Notes: a model not told the origin generated them from the sequence alone. A stretch of 64,000 bases of DNA from Clostridium homopropionicum DSM 5847 (GCF_001263795.1 NZ_LHUR01000042.1:1-64000), one strand, 5' to 3'; shown: positions 33,959-43,894, counted from the first letter of the stretch. Program-made: numbers and translations.

Positions 33959-35200
33959 TTATTCTTTTATCATTCTTTTAAAATTATTATTAAATAAAGT
34001 TTCAATGTCTCTCTTAATTTCTTTTTCAGAAATTTCCCAGCCTAATTTCAAAAGAACTTTATATTTATCAATTAATAAGCTTGCTATGGTTTTTCTCATA
34101 AAGCCCCATATATAAATTAATTGCTCTAAGACTTTTGCATCAGAATATTGAGGAATAAAAGCTAAACCCAAGCTCTCCATTCTAAGTTTTGTAGTTTCCT
34201 CTATAAGATTTGATCCACTAAGATCACTTCCACATCCAAAAAGATATAAATTCTTAAATCTTTTTGTAGCATTTATCAGTTCGTACTGATTTTCTCTTGC
34301 AGCCATGGTAATTATAAATTTGTTTTGTGGATAAGCTCTGCACATATATTCCACTGCAGCAACTCTTCCTTTAGCTACAAAATCAGTGAATTCTCCTGAC
34401 TTAGTATTATTTCCTCTTTTTATTCCTATAATCATTACAAAAGGAAGATTAAATTCTTTGCACACAGGAATGATGCAATACTTCATAATCTTTTCACTTT
34501 GGTAAAAAGCAGGGAGTAAAAAATCTGGAGGCATAACTGCTGAAAGGTATAATGCTCCTGTATTTTTTATCCATTCTGTTAAGTATCTCTTTATCTCTTT
34601 TAGAGATTTTTCATCCAATCTGTTACTTACTTCGTAACCCATTTCTCTTAATTTTTTATAGCTATTCTTATAGTTATTTAATAATGCATCCACAGATATA
34701 GCAGATTTAAACCTATCGTCAGCATTGCCAGTTTTTAGCCAAACTTTTCTTTCCTTATCATCCATTGGATCATTTATCATAACCAATTCTTTAACCTTTG
34801 CAGCCTTAAGAACCTTCTCTATATGCTCTTCTAAGTCTACATTTTTAAAGTATTTTCTAATTTCCTTTAAGTCTTTTGTGGATGTATCTATTCCAAGCTT
34901 ATTTAAAATATATATTATTCCTATTTGTTTTTCACTAACAGGAGAATTATCTATAAATAAGGTTTTCCAAATTAAATCTGCCTGTTGCTCTTTTGGAAGC
35001 AGTATAAATTCTGCTTTATCTACTACATTGAATTCTAAATACTCACTTACTAAATGATTATCAGTTAAAAGCTCATCTATTCCCCATACTAGTGAGTTTT
35101 TAAAATTTTTAGAGAAAACATGGGCATGAGGATCTATAACCCATATATCTTCAACCTCTTTATTAACTATTTTTTTTAACTCTTCTTTACTTGTAATCAT
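33959..35200 (-). CDS. Amidohydrolase/uronate-isomerase-like protein
   Basis: A 413-residue cytosolic protein resembling metal-dependent TIM-barrel hydrolases of the amidohydrolase superfamily, closest in style to clostridial proteins labelled glucuronate isomerase-like. The N-terminal metal motif is IDPHAHVFSK (about 22-31); a second conserved-looking region is FGCGSDLSGSN (about 325-335). The later His residues usual for these enzymes are not obvious, so it may be a divergent or non-catalytic member. It starts 16 bases after the response regulator and ends before a terminator, making it the third gene of the kinase-regulator operon. That placement is unusual. The substrate is unknown. Confidence 0.65.
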   Translation of the reverse strand: MITSKEELKKIVNKEVEDIWVIDPHAHVFSKNFKNSLVWGIDELLTDNHLVSEYLEFNVVDKAEFILLPKEQQADLIWKTLFIDNSPVSEKQIGIIYILNKLGIDTSTKDLKEIRKYFKNVDLEEHIEKVLKAAKVKELVMINDPMDDKERKVWLKTGNADDRFKSAISVDALLNNYKNSYKKLREMGYEVSNRLDEKSLKEIKRYLTEWIKNTGALYLSAVMPPDFLLPAFYQSEKIMKYCIIPVCKEFNLPFVMIIGIKRGNNTKSGEFTDFVAKGRVAAVEYMCRAYPQNKFIITMAARENQYELINATKRFKNLYLFGCGSDLSGSNLIEETTKLRMESLGLAFIPQYSDAKVLEQLIYIWGFMRKTIASLLIDKYKVLLKLGWEISEKEIKRDIETLFNNNFKRMIKE

Positions 35201-35216
35201 AAAATTCCCCCTCTTC

Positions 35217-35843
35217 CTAGGCCTCGCCTTTAAGATAGTATATTGCTATTTGTGTTCTATGTTTTAGATTTGTCTTAGATAATATATTAGTTATGTAGTT
35301 TTTTACAGTCCCTTCCGATATAAATAATTTACATGAAATTTCTTTATTAGATAAACCTTCTGCTATAGCCTTTATTATATCCAATTCTCTTTCTGTAAAT
35401 ATACTCTCGTCAATATAATTTTTCTTATAATTCAGCCCTTCTTTTATTTTATCCAAAATTTCATCTTGCATTACAGTATTTCCTGAATATACAGTTTTAA
35501 TTGCATTAATTATCTTTTCTGGAGAGTTATTTTTTAATATATATCCTTTTGCTCCATTTTTTAGTGCGTCTTTAATATAGTCATCTTCATCGAAGGTGGT
35601 CAATATTAATGGTTTACAATTTGTATTTTCAGCAATTTTTTTTGCTGCTTCTACCCCATTTAAGATTGGCATTCTTATATCAAGTAATGCAATATCTATT
35701 AGATTTTTAGCACACATTTCTACTGCCTTTAAACCATTATCTACTGTATCAACTATTTCTATATTATCATCCATTCCCAAAATTATCTTAAGACTTTCTC
35801 GAATTAAAGAGTCATCATCAGCAATTAATACTCTAATTTTCAT
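35217..35843 (-). CDS. NarL/LuxR-type response regulator
   Basis: A 208-residue DNA-binding regulator. Receiver domain: IADDDSLIRES at the start, phospho-Asp in IALLDIRMPILNG (about 54), Thr in LILTTFDEDDYI and Lys in GYILKNNSPEK. The LuxR-type helix-turn-helix is TERELDIIKAIAEGLSNKEI (about 146-165), with SEGTVKNYITNILSK as recognition helix. It lies 33 bases after the kinase gene, so the pair is cognate. The probable target is the ABC exporter operon downstream, and perhaps its own operon. Confidence 0.93.
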   Translation of the reverse strand: MKIRVLIADDDSLIRESLKIILGMDDNIEIVDTVDNGLKAVEMCAKNLIDIALLDIRMPILNGVEAAKKIAENTNCKPLILTTFDEDDYIKDALKNGAKGYILKNNSPEKIINAIKTVYSGNTVMQDEILDKIKEGLNYKKNYIDESIFTERELDIIKAIAEGLSNKEISCKLFISEGTVKNYITNILSKTNLKHRTQIAIYYLKGEA

Positions 35844-35876
35844 AGAATTGCCCCCTAAAATATTTAGTAAATAAAA

Positions 35877-36977
35877 TTAGATTGGGAGCAGCATTATAAT
35901 AGAAAAGCCATCGCTGCCATCTACTACAAGCTTCCCATTTATATTTTCGCATCTCTCCTCCATTCCAAGAATACCTAGTCCCTTTTTAATATTAAGGTTT
36001 CCATTTCCGTCATCTTTTACCTCTACTTTTACAAGCCGATTTAAAACTTCTATTTTTATTTCAATCTTAGATGCCTTAGAGTATTTAATAGAGTTAGTTA
36101 AAGCTTCTTTTGTGTTATCATTAATAACTTTCCAGTGTTGATGCGCTATTTTCTCTATCTTATTATCATATATTAAAATAACCTTCATTCCACTGCTTAA
36201 TTGAAATTCACTTACAATTAGCTTTAACTTATTAATACCTAACTGCTGCATAGGTGGTTTGATATTTCTCAAAGTTGATCTGATGCTTTCCATACCTTCT
36301 CTTAAAATATCAATGGTATTTTGAAGCATACCTCTAGCTTTTTCTTCATCTTTAGTCATAATAAGCTTAACAGCTTCTAATTGCATTAGACTTCCTGAAA
36401 TAGTGTGTCCAATATTGTCATGTATTTCCTGGGCAATTTTATTTCTTTCTTCTATTTGAGAAGTATACTTAATTTGAAGTTGATAATCTAAATCCTGGCT
36501 TAAATTTCTAGCTAGAATACTGTTTTTTTCCCTTAGATTGTTGTTTTCATTTCTTAAATAAATAATTCTCTCTAAATTATCATATATAATAAAACATAAG
36601 GCATAACTAAAAAAAGTAACAAGCATAAACTCTTTTAAAAGGTTAACAGGCATTAAAAATAACAGAATAAAATTTATTACAATTCCAATCCAAGGCTTAA
36701 GTTTAGATAAGATTAAAAATTCAAATAAATTTATAGGAAATAGCATCATAAACAATGGATTTGTAAAATAACTAGCAAATAAAATAATTACTAAAGGACT
36801 AGCAATAATATATTTATTAAATTCTTTGCCTTTGAACATATACATAATTATATTTATAGCCATGTATATGGTGAGAAACAGTACCGTATATCTTAAATCT
36901 TTTATCTTAGCAGTTAAAAAAGATAATGCAACATATAATACTATGAAAAACTTACTTAGAATAAGCCAACCTTCCAT
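35877..36977 (-). CDS. NarL-partner sensor histidine kinase (HisKA_3)
   Basis: A 366-residue membrane kinase. About five closely spaced hydrophobic helices with very short loops fill residues 1-140, so it likely senses a signal within the membrane (LiaS/DesK-like). A coiled linker follows. The HisKA_3 motif is EERNKIAQEIHDNIGHTISG with the phospho-His (about 188), then the HATPase: KEALTNSIKYSKAS, VEVKDDGNGN and KGLGILGMEERC. Intramembrane-sensing kinases next to ABC-2 exporters commonly respond to membrane or antibiotic stress. ATG follows a GGGGGATAG site. Confidence 0.92.
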   Translation of the reverse strand: MEGWLILSKFFIVLYVALSFLTAKIKDLRYTVLFLTIYMAINIIMYMFKGKEFNKYIIASPLVIILFASYFTNPLFMMLFPINLFEFLILSKLKPWIGIVINFILLFLMPVNLLKEFMLVTFFSYALCFIIYDNLERIIYLRNENNNLREKNSILARNLSQDLDYQLQIKYTSQIEERNKIAQEIHDNIGHTISGSLMQLEAVKLIMTKDEEKARGMLQNTIDILREGMESIRSTLRNIKPPMQQLGINKLKLIVSEFQLSSGMKVILIYDNKIEKIAHQHWKVINDNTKEALTNSIKYSKASKIEIKIEVLNRLVKVEVKDDGNGNLNIKKGLGILGMEERCENINGKLVVDGSDGFSIIMLLPI

Positions 36978-37012
36978 GAATGCTATCCCCCAAAATTAAA
37001 ATCAGGTCTATA

Positions 37013-37684
37013 TTAAGAAAATATACTTAGAATTAAGCCTGAAATGTTAATAAATAACTTAAATAGCACTGATACAGGTCCTCCTAATATTATGTCTATT
37101 ATGGACCTACCACCGAATATAGGAAATATAAATAATATTAGTATAACCATTTGATATCTTAATAGAGTTCCTTCTATTTTATAAAACGCCTTAGGAAATA
37201 AATCCCTAAGTATATGGAAACCATCAAAGCCTGGAACAGGAATTAGATTTAATATAAATAATACACAGTTAATTTGTATGGATAGTAATGCTATTGTAGC
37301 TAAAACATCAGACAAGTTACCTGCATTTATTTTCCTAAAAACAATACCAACGACAGCTAAGATAACAGATGAAAGTAATGCTGCTATAAGGTTTCCTATT
37401 ACTCCTGATACAGATACCTTCAAATCATCCTTATAATAATTTTTAAAAGCACTAGGATTAGTCTGAACAGGCTTTGCCCAGCCAAATTTAAAAAATAAAA
37501 TCATTATGAATCCCAATAGATCAATATGAGCTATAGGATTAAAAGTAAGTCTTCCCTGGAATTTAGGTGTTTTGTCTCCTAGCTTGTAGGCAACTAAAGC
37601 ATGAGCATATTCATGAAATGTAAATGCAAGTAAAATTCCCGGTATTAATAATATTGTGTTTAATATATTTTCTGCACTGAACAT
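37013..37684 (-). CDS. Site-2 protease family (M50) membrane protein
   Basis: A 223-residue integral membrane zinc metalloprotease. The active site HExxH is in FTFHEYAHALVAYKLG (about 21-36), and the second zinc-ligand region is LIPVPGFDGFHILRDLFP (about 147-164), equivalent to the NPxPxxDG motif but with Val replacing the first position context. NPIAHIDLLG (about 49-58) is also typical. About six hydrophobic segments. This is the small YwhC-like class with no PDZ domain. ATG follows AGGAGGAAAAAC. It stands alone; substrate unknown. Confidence 0.88.
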   Translation of the reverse strand: MFSAENILNTILLIPGILLAFTFHEYAHALVAYKLGDKTPKFQGRLTFNPIAHIDLLGFIMILFFKFGWAKPVQTNPSAFKNYYKDDLKVSVSGVIGNLIAALLSSVILAVVGIVFRKINAGNLSDVLATIALLSIQINCVLFILNLIPVPGFDGFHILRDLFPKAFYKIEGTLLRYQMVILILFIFPIFGGRSIIDIILGGPVSVLFKLFINISGLILSIFS

Positions 37685-37772
37685 GTTTTTCCTCCTAGAA
37701 TGTTATATAAGTAATATTATATCAGAAGCTCTAGTAAAATGGATATAGTTAACCATTTTAAATATGAAACAA

Positions 37773-37814
37773 ATAATACATGTAATCTCATTTTCATGAA
37801 ACTACATGTATTAT
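37773..37814 (-). terminator. Terminator of the nucleotidase gene
   Basis: ATAATACATGTA (37773-37784) pairs with TACATGTATTAT (37803-37814); minus-strand tail TTTGTTTCAT. Confidence 0.7.
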
Positions 37815-37842
37815 ATTCTTTTATTTTACTGTATATTTATGT

Positions 37843-40800
37843 CTAATTTGCAGGTATAATTAGTTCCTGTCCAACATAAATCATTTTTGGATTTTTAATA
37901 TTATTTTTTTTAACTATCTTTGAATAATCTACTCCAAACTTATCTTCAATCTTCTTTAAAGTATCCCCTTTTACTACTACATAAACTGTATCCTTAGTTA
38001 TTACTATCTTACCTGGTATCTGAAGCTTTTGACCTGGGAATATTAATTTAGGATTTTTAATTCCGTTTGCTTTAACAATTTCTTGAACACCTACATTATA
38101 CCTGTCAGCGATTTTCTTTAAAGTGTCTCCATTATTTACTGTATAAAGGTTTGATAAAGTTACAACTGGTTTATTTTCTGTGTTTTTATCTTCTGTCTTC
38201 TTATCCTCTGTTGTAACCATTACTCTTCCGTCAGTCTTAATATCTACTGCTCCAAGCTTTTGAATATAGCTTATTAGTATTTCATCTAGAGAAGGATACT
38301 CAGCTAAAATCTTTCCTCCAGCAAGCATTGTATATCCGTCTCCCCCTACTGACATGAAGTCATTTGTAGCTAGCTTATAAACCTTATTTTTATCTATTGC
38401 TTTTCCATTTACCTTAACCTCTACTAATCTGCTGCCTGCTTTGTTATTAGGATTAAAGCTGTAGGTTATTCCAGCAACCTGTGGGAATCCACCCTTTTCT
38501 TTTGGATAATCAGAAATTCCAAGTTCTAAAGCAGCTAATATGTCTGAACCTTTTACTTCTTTTAAAACAACATAGTTTCCAAAAGGAAGTACAGTTATTA
38601 CCTCCCCCTTTGTTATATCACCAACGTCTATAGATGCTCTTATTCCACCGCCATTAGTTAAAGCTATATCTGCCCCAGTGGCATCTAACATTGCATTTGT
38701 AATTAAATCGGCTAGATTTGTTTCCTTTGTTCTTACATTACCTCTTACTCCATCTAACTCTACTTTAGTATTTCCTATTACAGCAGAGGTAACCTTAGAA
38801 TTTTCTTTATCTACTTCACTAACTATTGATAAAATATCCTTATCTTCAGAGATGTTTTTAGCTTGAGCTTTGCTAAATAATGTAGCTCTTATATTATCTA
38901 GCTTCCCATCCTTGAATAATAAGTTAACTTCTCCTAAGTTTTTATCATAATCACCTGTTTGTACAATTAGAGTCTTATTTACTAATTTTCCAGTTGGTAA
39001 AGTAGTATGGCTGTGACCATCCACAATTATATTTATTCCACTTACCTTTTCAGCAACTTCAATACTAGTATCTTCTCCGTTATCACCTAAGTGAGCTAGA
39101 GCAACAACAACATCACATTTTCCTTTTAACTCTTCTACCATCTTCTTCGCTGCCATAACTGGGTCTTGGAAGGTTAAACCTTCAACATTTTTAGGATTAG
39201 TTTTATAAGCAGTTTCAGGAGTTACTAAACCGAATATTCCAAATTTCACTCCATTAACTTCTTTTATAATATAAGGTTTGAAAACAGTGCTTCCATCTGC
39301 TTTTAATAAGTTTGCTGCTAACATAGGAAAATTTGTAATCTTAGATAACTCTAATAATCTATCTTGTCCGTAGTTAAAATCATGATTTCCTGGTGTCATA
39401 GCATCATAGCCAATTGAATTCATTATCTTAACTATACTTTCTCCCTTTGAAAGAGTAGCTATAGTTTGACCATGTAAAGTATCACCTGCATCAAGTACAA
39501 GTACGTTTTTAGTAGTTGCTCTTAATCTGTCTATTTCAGTAGATATTTTTGCAAAGCCCATTCCATCACTGCTTGATTCTTTTACTCTTGAATGGGTATC
39601 ATTAGTATGAGCTATTGTAATTAAATCATATCCTTTTATATCATCACTTTTAATAGCTTTAACATTATCAGTTCTTCCATCAGCTGATTTAGGAAGCTGC
39701 ATCTTTCCGGAGTTAACAAGCTCTGTTACTACTGCTCTCTTATACAAGTCCCAATTAGCCCCTACAATCTTCCAATTGTTATCTACTTGAGCAGTTATTG
39801 CACCAGCTTTAACATTCTTAATATAGTCTCCTATTAGTTCTCTTACAGATTTACCTCCTACCATATCTTTTTCTAAAAGCTTTGGTAAGTTTCCGTCTTT
39901 ATATATTTCATTGTTCTTTTCACTTAATAAATGTGAAGTTGCTCTGTAGTTATTTACTGCAAGCTTCAAAACATCTGTATCTTTTATTAAAGTATCATCC
40001 ATTTTTCTTAGATTAATAATTCTGTTTCCTGGTTCCTTAGTTACGTCTATCTCATATTTTACACCTGAGAACATATCATAGTTATATCCTCTAATGTTTT
40101 CATTAAAAGATAATGTCAAATCCCCTGGCTTAACTGTATTATAGAAATTAGCTGACCATTCCATATATTGTTTTAGTTGTTTACCAGTTACTTGTAGTAA
40201 GTAAAGAGTATTTGGATATTTATAAATTAATGATGTATCAGCTTTCTTAATTTTGCCTTCTTTAATATTAGCTGTAGTACTGAAAGCTGCAGCTGCTGCT
40301 ACATCTGCCCCAGAATAATGCATCTGTACAGCGTTTATTAAATCAATCATTGCTGTGTCCTGTACTTGCGCTGTTGGTATTCCTTTTATTTCCTCTGCAG
40401 GAACTAAATCTCCGCCCTTAAGTTCACCAATAACAGCTTCAGCGTCTTTTAATGCTTTTTCGTGATATGGTTGAAGCTTTTTAACTAATTCTGCATCTTC
40501 TTTATAAACTACTTCTTTAGTTTTAGTATCTTTCATGTATACTAATGTTGATGTTAAGTCTTTTTCTTTATCTGCAACTACATATTTACCATTTATTTTA
40601 GTAAGCTTTATATTTATTTTTCCTAATGTTTGTCCTGCATTTAAGTTTTCTATAAATAATACATTATTTATTTTTTTACCTGGAGTAGCCATATGTCCAT
40701 GGGCTCCAACAATAGCAGTCAATTCAGGACATGCCTTTGCTATTTCTTCTGCTCCTGAACCAGCTGTACCATACTCTCCTTGTTCAGCTAAATGCTCTAC

Positions 40801-41469
40801 TGCAATTAATACATCTACTTTGTCCTTTACTTCTTTTATAACCTTTTGAGTCTCTTCAATTGGATTAGTAACCTTGTAATCTTTTAAGTTCTCTGAATCC
40901 CATCTTGTTATATTAGGATTTGTCATACCTATTATTCCAACTTTAATTCCATCTTTTGTTGTAACTATTTCATATGCTTTTCCTAAAGTTGTCCCATCTT
41001 TCTTAAAAACATTCCCCATTAATACTGGAGCTTTAAGTCCTTTTAAAACCTTTTCTAAAGTTGGAACCCCAAAATTAAATTCATGGTTTCCTGGGACAAC
41101 TGCATCATAGCCCATTTCATTAAAGGCTGCAATCATTGGATGAATTTCCTCATTAAAAAATATATCTGATGAGTTGCCCTCTATTGTATCTCCAGCGTCT
41201 ACTAATATAGTGTTGTTTGGATTATCACTTCTAAGTTTTTTAACTGCTGATGCTATTTGTGCGAGACTTCCTGAATCATCCTTAGAATTAGTTGCATAGT
41301 CATAAGCCATAAATTTTCCATGAGTATCACTTGTAGCAAGGATTTGTAATGTAATGCTACCACTAGTTGCTTCAGCAGCAAGTACTGATGATGGTGCAAT
41401 CAATGAAAATATCATTGTAACCGCTACCATAAAGGATGTGAATTTTTTGCATTTGAAGTTTTTAAACAA
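37843..41469 (-). CDS. Giant exported tandem 5'-nucleotidase/cyclic phosphodiesterase with LysM
   Basis: A 1208-residue secreted enzyme. Signal peptide about 1-32. Two complete metallophosphatase plus 5'-nucleotidase modules follow. Module 1 (about 40-590), more like 2',3'-cyclic nucleotide phosphodiesterase, has ATSDTHGKF, VDAGDTIEGN, PGNHEFNFG and GAHGHM. Module 2 (about 615-1085), more like 5'-nucleotidase, has AHTNDTHSRV, LDAGDTLHGQ, PGNHDFNYG, VDGHSHT and the substrate loop SVGGDGYTM. Two LysM repeats (about 1110-1155 and 1163-1207) bind peptidoglycan. It would strip phosphate from extracellular nucleotides at the wall. Start is TTG at 41469 behind GAGGAGGG. Consensus promoter upstream. 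Confidence 0.92.
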   Translation of the reverse strand: MFKNFKCKKFTSFMVAVTMIFSLIAPSSVLAAEATSGSITLQILATSDTHGKFMAYDYATNSKDDSGSLAQIASAVKKLRSDNPNNTILVDAGDTIEGNSSDIFFNEEIHPMIAAFNEMGYDAVVPGNHEFNFGVPTLEKVLKGLKAPVLMGNVFKKDGTTLGKAYEIVTTKDGIKVGIIGMTNPNITRWDSENLKDYKVTNPIEETQKVIKEVKDKVDVLIAVEHLAEQGEYGTAGSGAEEIAKACPELTAIVGAHGHMATPGKKINNVLFIENLNAGQTLGKINIKLTKINGKYVVADKEKDLTSTLVYMKDTKTKEVVYKEDAELVKKLQPYHEKALKDAEAVIGELKGGDLVPAEEIKGIPTAQVQDTAMIDLINAVQMHYSGADVAAAAAFSTTANIKEGKIKKADTSLIYKYPNTLYLLQVTGKQLKQYMEWSANFYNTVKPGDLTLSFNENIRGYNYDMFSGVKYEIDVTKEPGNRIINLRKMDDTLIKDTDVLKLAVNNYRATSHLLSEKNNEIYKDGNLPKLLEKDMVGGKSVRELIGDYIKNVKAGAITAQVDNNWKIVGANWDLYKRAVVTELVNSGKMQLPKSADGRTDNVKAIKSDDIKGYDLITIAHTNDTHSRVKESSSDGMGFAKISTEIDRLRATTKNVLVLDAGDTLHGQTIATLSKGESIVKIMNSIGYDAMTPGNHDFNYGQDRLLELSKITNFPMLAANLLKADGSTVFKPYIIKEVNGVKFGIFGLVTPETAYKTNPKNVEGLTFQDPVMAAKKMVEELKGKCDVVVALAHLGDNGEDTSIEVAEKVSGINIIVDGHSHTTLPTGKLVNKTLIVQTGDYDKNLGEVNLLFKDGKLDNIRATLFSKAQAKNISEDKDILSIVSEVDKENSKVTSAVIGNTKVELDGVRGNVRTKETNLADLITNAMLDATGADIALTNGGGIRASIDVGDITKGEVITVLPFGNYVVLKEVKGSDILAALELGISDYPKEKGGFPQVAGITYSFNPNNKAGSRLVEVKVNGKAIDKNKVYKLATNDFMSVGGDGYTMLAGGKILAEYPSLDEILISYIQKLGAVDIKTDGRVMVTTEDKKTEDKNTENKPVVTLSNLYTVNNGDTLKKIADRYNVGVQEIVKANGIKNPKLIFPGQKLQIPGKIVITKDTVYVVVKGDTLKKIEDKFGVDYSKIVKKNNIKNPKMIYVGQELIIPAN

Positions 41470-41545
41470 ATTTTTCCCTCCTCTTTTCTATATATTATTG
41501 CCTTTAATTAAATTTATATATTTAAATAAAGTAATTTATAATTAA

Positions 41546-41574
41546 ATTATATAAATTTATCCATAAGATGTAAA
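41546..41574 (-). promoter_or_regulatory. Promoter of the nucleotidase gene
   Basis: On the minus strand TTTACA (41569-41574), exactly 17 bases, TATAAT (41546-41551), about 75 bp upstream of the start. The rest of 41575-41714 is AT-rich, with nothing further recognised. Confidence 0.6.
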
Positions 41575-41714
41575 TATTTATTAGTAAATTTAAACACTTT
41601 ATTACATTTGCATAATATTATTCCTTATAATATAACAATAGCCAAAATAACTTAACATTTAATTAAGATAAAACTGTTTTATATTTTAAATTAATATTCC
41701 TTTAAAATATAAAA

Positions 41715-41764
41715 AGGTTATCTTAAGATGCAATATTAAAATAAATTGTATCTTAAGATAACCT
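41715..41764 (-). terminator. Terminator of the glycosidase operon
   Basis: 20-bp arms 41715-41734 and 41745-41764, one G-U pair, containing TTATCTTAAGAT. Minus-strand tail TTTTTATATTTTAA. Confidence 0.85.
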
Positions 41765-41778
41765 AAATAATGTTTAAA

Positions 41779-42846
41779 CTATTTTAGTGCAGTTTCTAAC
41801 AGCTTTTCATCACTTATTGAGGCTACTCCTCCATTATACATTTGAAGGAATATTCCTTTATATTTTGTCTGTTTCCCTGACTTTAATTCTGTTACAATAC
41901 CCTTTAAATCATCATTAATATATACGTTTCCGTTTCTTGATATAAATATATCTTTCTTATTAACCGGCTCAGTTAAACTAAGAGCTTTCCACTGGCTTGA
42001 ATCTTCATTTGTTGTGCCATAGTAAATATTTTTTATTTTAGTTGATCCTTGAGTTTCTTCAACCTGTCCTACATAAATATTATCATTGTCATCCACATCA
42101 ATAAGAGCTAATTTGTCTACTCCTTCAATGCTTATAGGTTTTGTCTTTCCAGTAATGTACACTTTATTTTTTGTGTTAGCTTCGTAGGCTATTTTATCAT
42201 CATTAGGTACTATTCTTATATCTCCAATAAAGTACACTTGAGTATCTACTTTATTTATTCTTTTCATTATATTAATGCTGTGAATAGTACTTCTTCCTCC
42301 ACTTAAAGCAGTCTTTATATAAGTCATGTTTGTAAACGGAGATAACTGAATATCCTCCACTTCTGAGGTTTTTGATGTAACAAATGCAGTTTCATCTTCT
42401 TCTTTTGTTTCCAGCTTTGCTGCCATGTCTCTTTCAGCGTCATAAGAGTAAAATAGGAATTTTGCACTATTATTATATTCTTTCTTTGCCGATATCATTA
42501 TAATATTTCTATCTGGAGCCCATTTAAAAAATGAAACTTTAAGCTTGTCCTCTAAATCTACTGTCTTTTCATCTCCTGTATATACGTCAACTACCTTAAA
42601 TACATCATCCTTATAATAGGCTGCATAAGAACCATCAAAGGATAAAGCTACGTTCTTAGCTTCATTTGGAATTATTATATCCACATTCTTTTTTTCTCTC
42701 TCTTTTCCATCTTCAATTTTCTTGCTGACAATACTGCCGCTAACATCCTCTGATGCAAATAAATAATTATTAACATAGAATAATACTGCTACTTGCCCTA
42801 TTATGGATATTAATATCCATATAATTATTCTCTTTATTGCTTTCAT
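41779..42846 (-). CDS. Membrane-anchored beta-propeller-like protein, unknown
   Basis: A 355-residue protein with an N-terminal signal anchor (about 6-30) and an extracytoplasmic part with repeated four-strand patterns such as NVALSFDGSYAAYYKDDVFKV (about 66-86), VSFFKWAPDRNIIMIS and IVPNDDKIAYEANTKNK. These resemble TolB/WD-like propeller blades. I do not recognise a specific family. It begins 13 bases after the phosphodiester glycosidase-family gene and shares its terminator, so it probably works with it at the cell surface. ATG follows AAAGGAGAGTAAAA. Confidence 0.72.
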   Translation of the reverse strand: MKAIKRIIIWILISIIGQVAVLFYVNNYLFASEDVSGSIVSKKIEDGKEREKKNVDIIIPNEAKNVALSFDGSYAAYYKDDVFKVVDVYTGDEKTVDLEDKLKVSFFKWAPDRNIIMISAKKEYNNSAKFLFYSYDAERDMAAKLETKEEDETAFVTSKTSEVEDIQLSPFTNMTYIKTALSGGRSTIHSINIMKRINKVDTQVYFIGDIRIVPNDDKIAYEANTKNKVYITGKTKPISIEGVDKLALIDVDDNDNIYVGQVEETQGSTKIKNIYYGTTNEDSSQWKALSLTEPVNKKDIFISRNGNVYINDDLKGIVTELKSGKQTKYKGIFLQMYNGGVASISDEKLLETALK

Positions 42847-42859
42847 TTTTTACTCTCCT

Positions 42860-43894
42860 TTAAGGCTCAACATAAATAACTGATGGTATTGATCTTTCTC
42901 CAAGTGCATTATAAGGTTGATTAATTACCTTTCCATTATAATACATAGTAGTTGAAGAGCCCCCATCTAAATTACTTGCATTATAAGCTCCATTTTCATA
43001 GAGAACATCTTGTACCTCTTTTAAAGTTGCAGCTAACCTTTTTACTTGCACTCCATCCATAACTAACAATAAAATGCTTCCATCTTTTCTCTGTCCAATG
43101 GCTGTACGAGGAGCCTTACCCCATCCACCATCTCCGCTGGTAATTGTTTTTTGACCATTTACTATTAAGGCTGGGCCAAAGGATACTGCTTCAGTTACTT
43201 CTTTTTCTTTAAGCTCTGCTACAGTATGCTTACCTACTAAAAGAACGCCTTTTTTTGTAATAGCTACAATATCATCTTTCACATTATCATTTTTATAGTC
43301 ATTAAAAACAATTTTGCCATTTGACATTATAATTCCTCTTGGTAATCCGCCATTTCCAGCCCATTGCTTTCCGTTAGCAGATTCGTCTGTAAAGCCTCCA
43401 GCATTAATTGCAGCTACAGCATTATTATTTTTTGCAATTTTACTGGTGGTTTCTCCAACCTTTCCAAGCTTGCTGCTATAGCCTACCCTCACACGTTTTG
43501 GATCCTTAACTACTAGCAAATACCCATTAAAAGTCTTGCCATCTATTTCATATCTTTCAATAGTATTGTCTCCACTATTTTTTATTTCTAAATCCTCTGA
43601 ATTCATTTGTAAGTTTGGATCGATTTCTTCAATCTTACTCTTATTTAAAATTTCATTTATTTTCTCATCGGATAAGAAAGCTGTGGCAATCCATTGGTGA
43701 GTTAAGGTAGTCATAGCCGCACCAACCATTGTGCTTTTTGCATTTTCAAATGGCCCATAGTAAAGCATAAATGGTCCTGTAGCTCCAGTAAATATTATTT
43801 CAAAAACTAAAAATCCTATAAACAATTTTAGTGAAAATTTTCTCTTTTTTTTCTTTTTACCACTTCTACTATCTCTGGTACTTGTATTTCTCAT
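42860..43894 (-). CDS. Phosphodiester glycosidase family protein (NAGPA-like)
   Basis: A 344-residue protein with a Lys-rich cytosolic N-terminus, one transmembrane helix (about 20-40) and an extracytoplasmic NAGPA (DUF2233) domain (about 120-344). Family blocks: AAINAGGFTDESANGKQWAG, FGPALIVNGQKT, PRTAIGQRKDGSILLLVMDG and the ending ASNLDGGSSTTMYYNGKVIN. The founding member uncovers mannose-6-phosphate by removing GlcNAc from a phosphodiester; bacterial members probably act on wall polymers. I prefer the ATG at 43894 with AGGAATTTT before it. An ATG 12 bases upstream has a closer, weaker site. Confidence 0.87.
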   Translation of the reverse strand: MRNTSTRDSRSGKKKKKRKFSLKLFIGFLVFEIIFTGATGPFMLYYGPFENAKSTMVGAAMTTLTHQWIATAFLSDEKINEILNKSKIEEIDPNLQMNSEDLEIKNSGDNTIERYEIDGKTFNGYLLVVKDPKRVRVGYSSKLGKVGETTSKIAKNNNAVAAINAGGFTDESANGKQWAGNGGLPRGIIMSNGKIVFNDYKNDNVKDDIVAITKKGVLLVGKHTVAELKEKEVTEAVSFGPALIVNGQKTITSGDGGWGKAPRTAIGQRKDGSILLLVMDGVQVKRLAATLKEVQDVLYENGAYNASNLDGGSSTTMYYNGKVINQPYNALGERSIPSVIYVEP

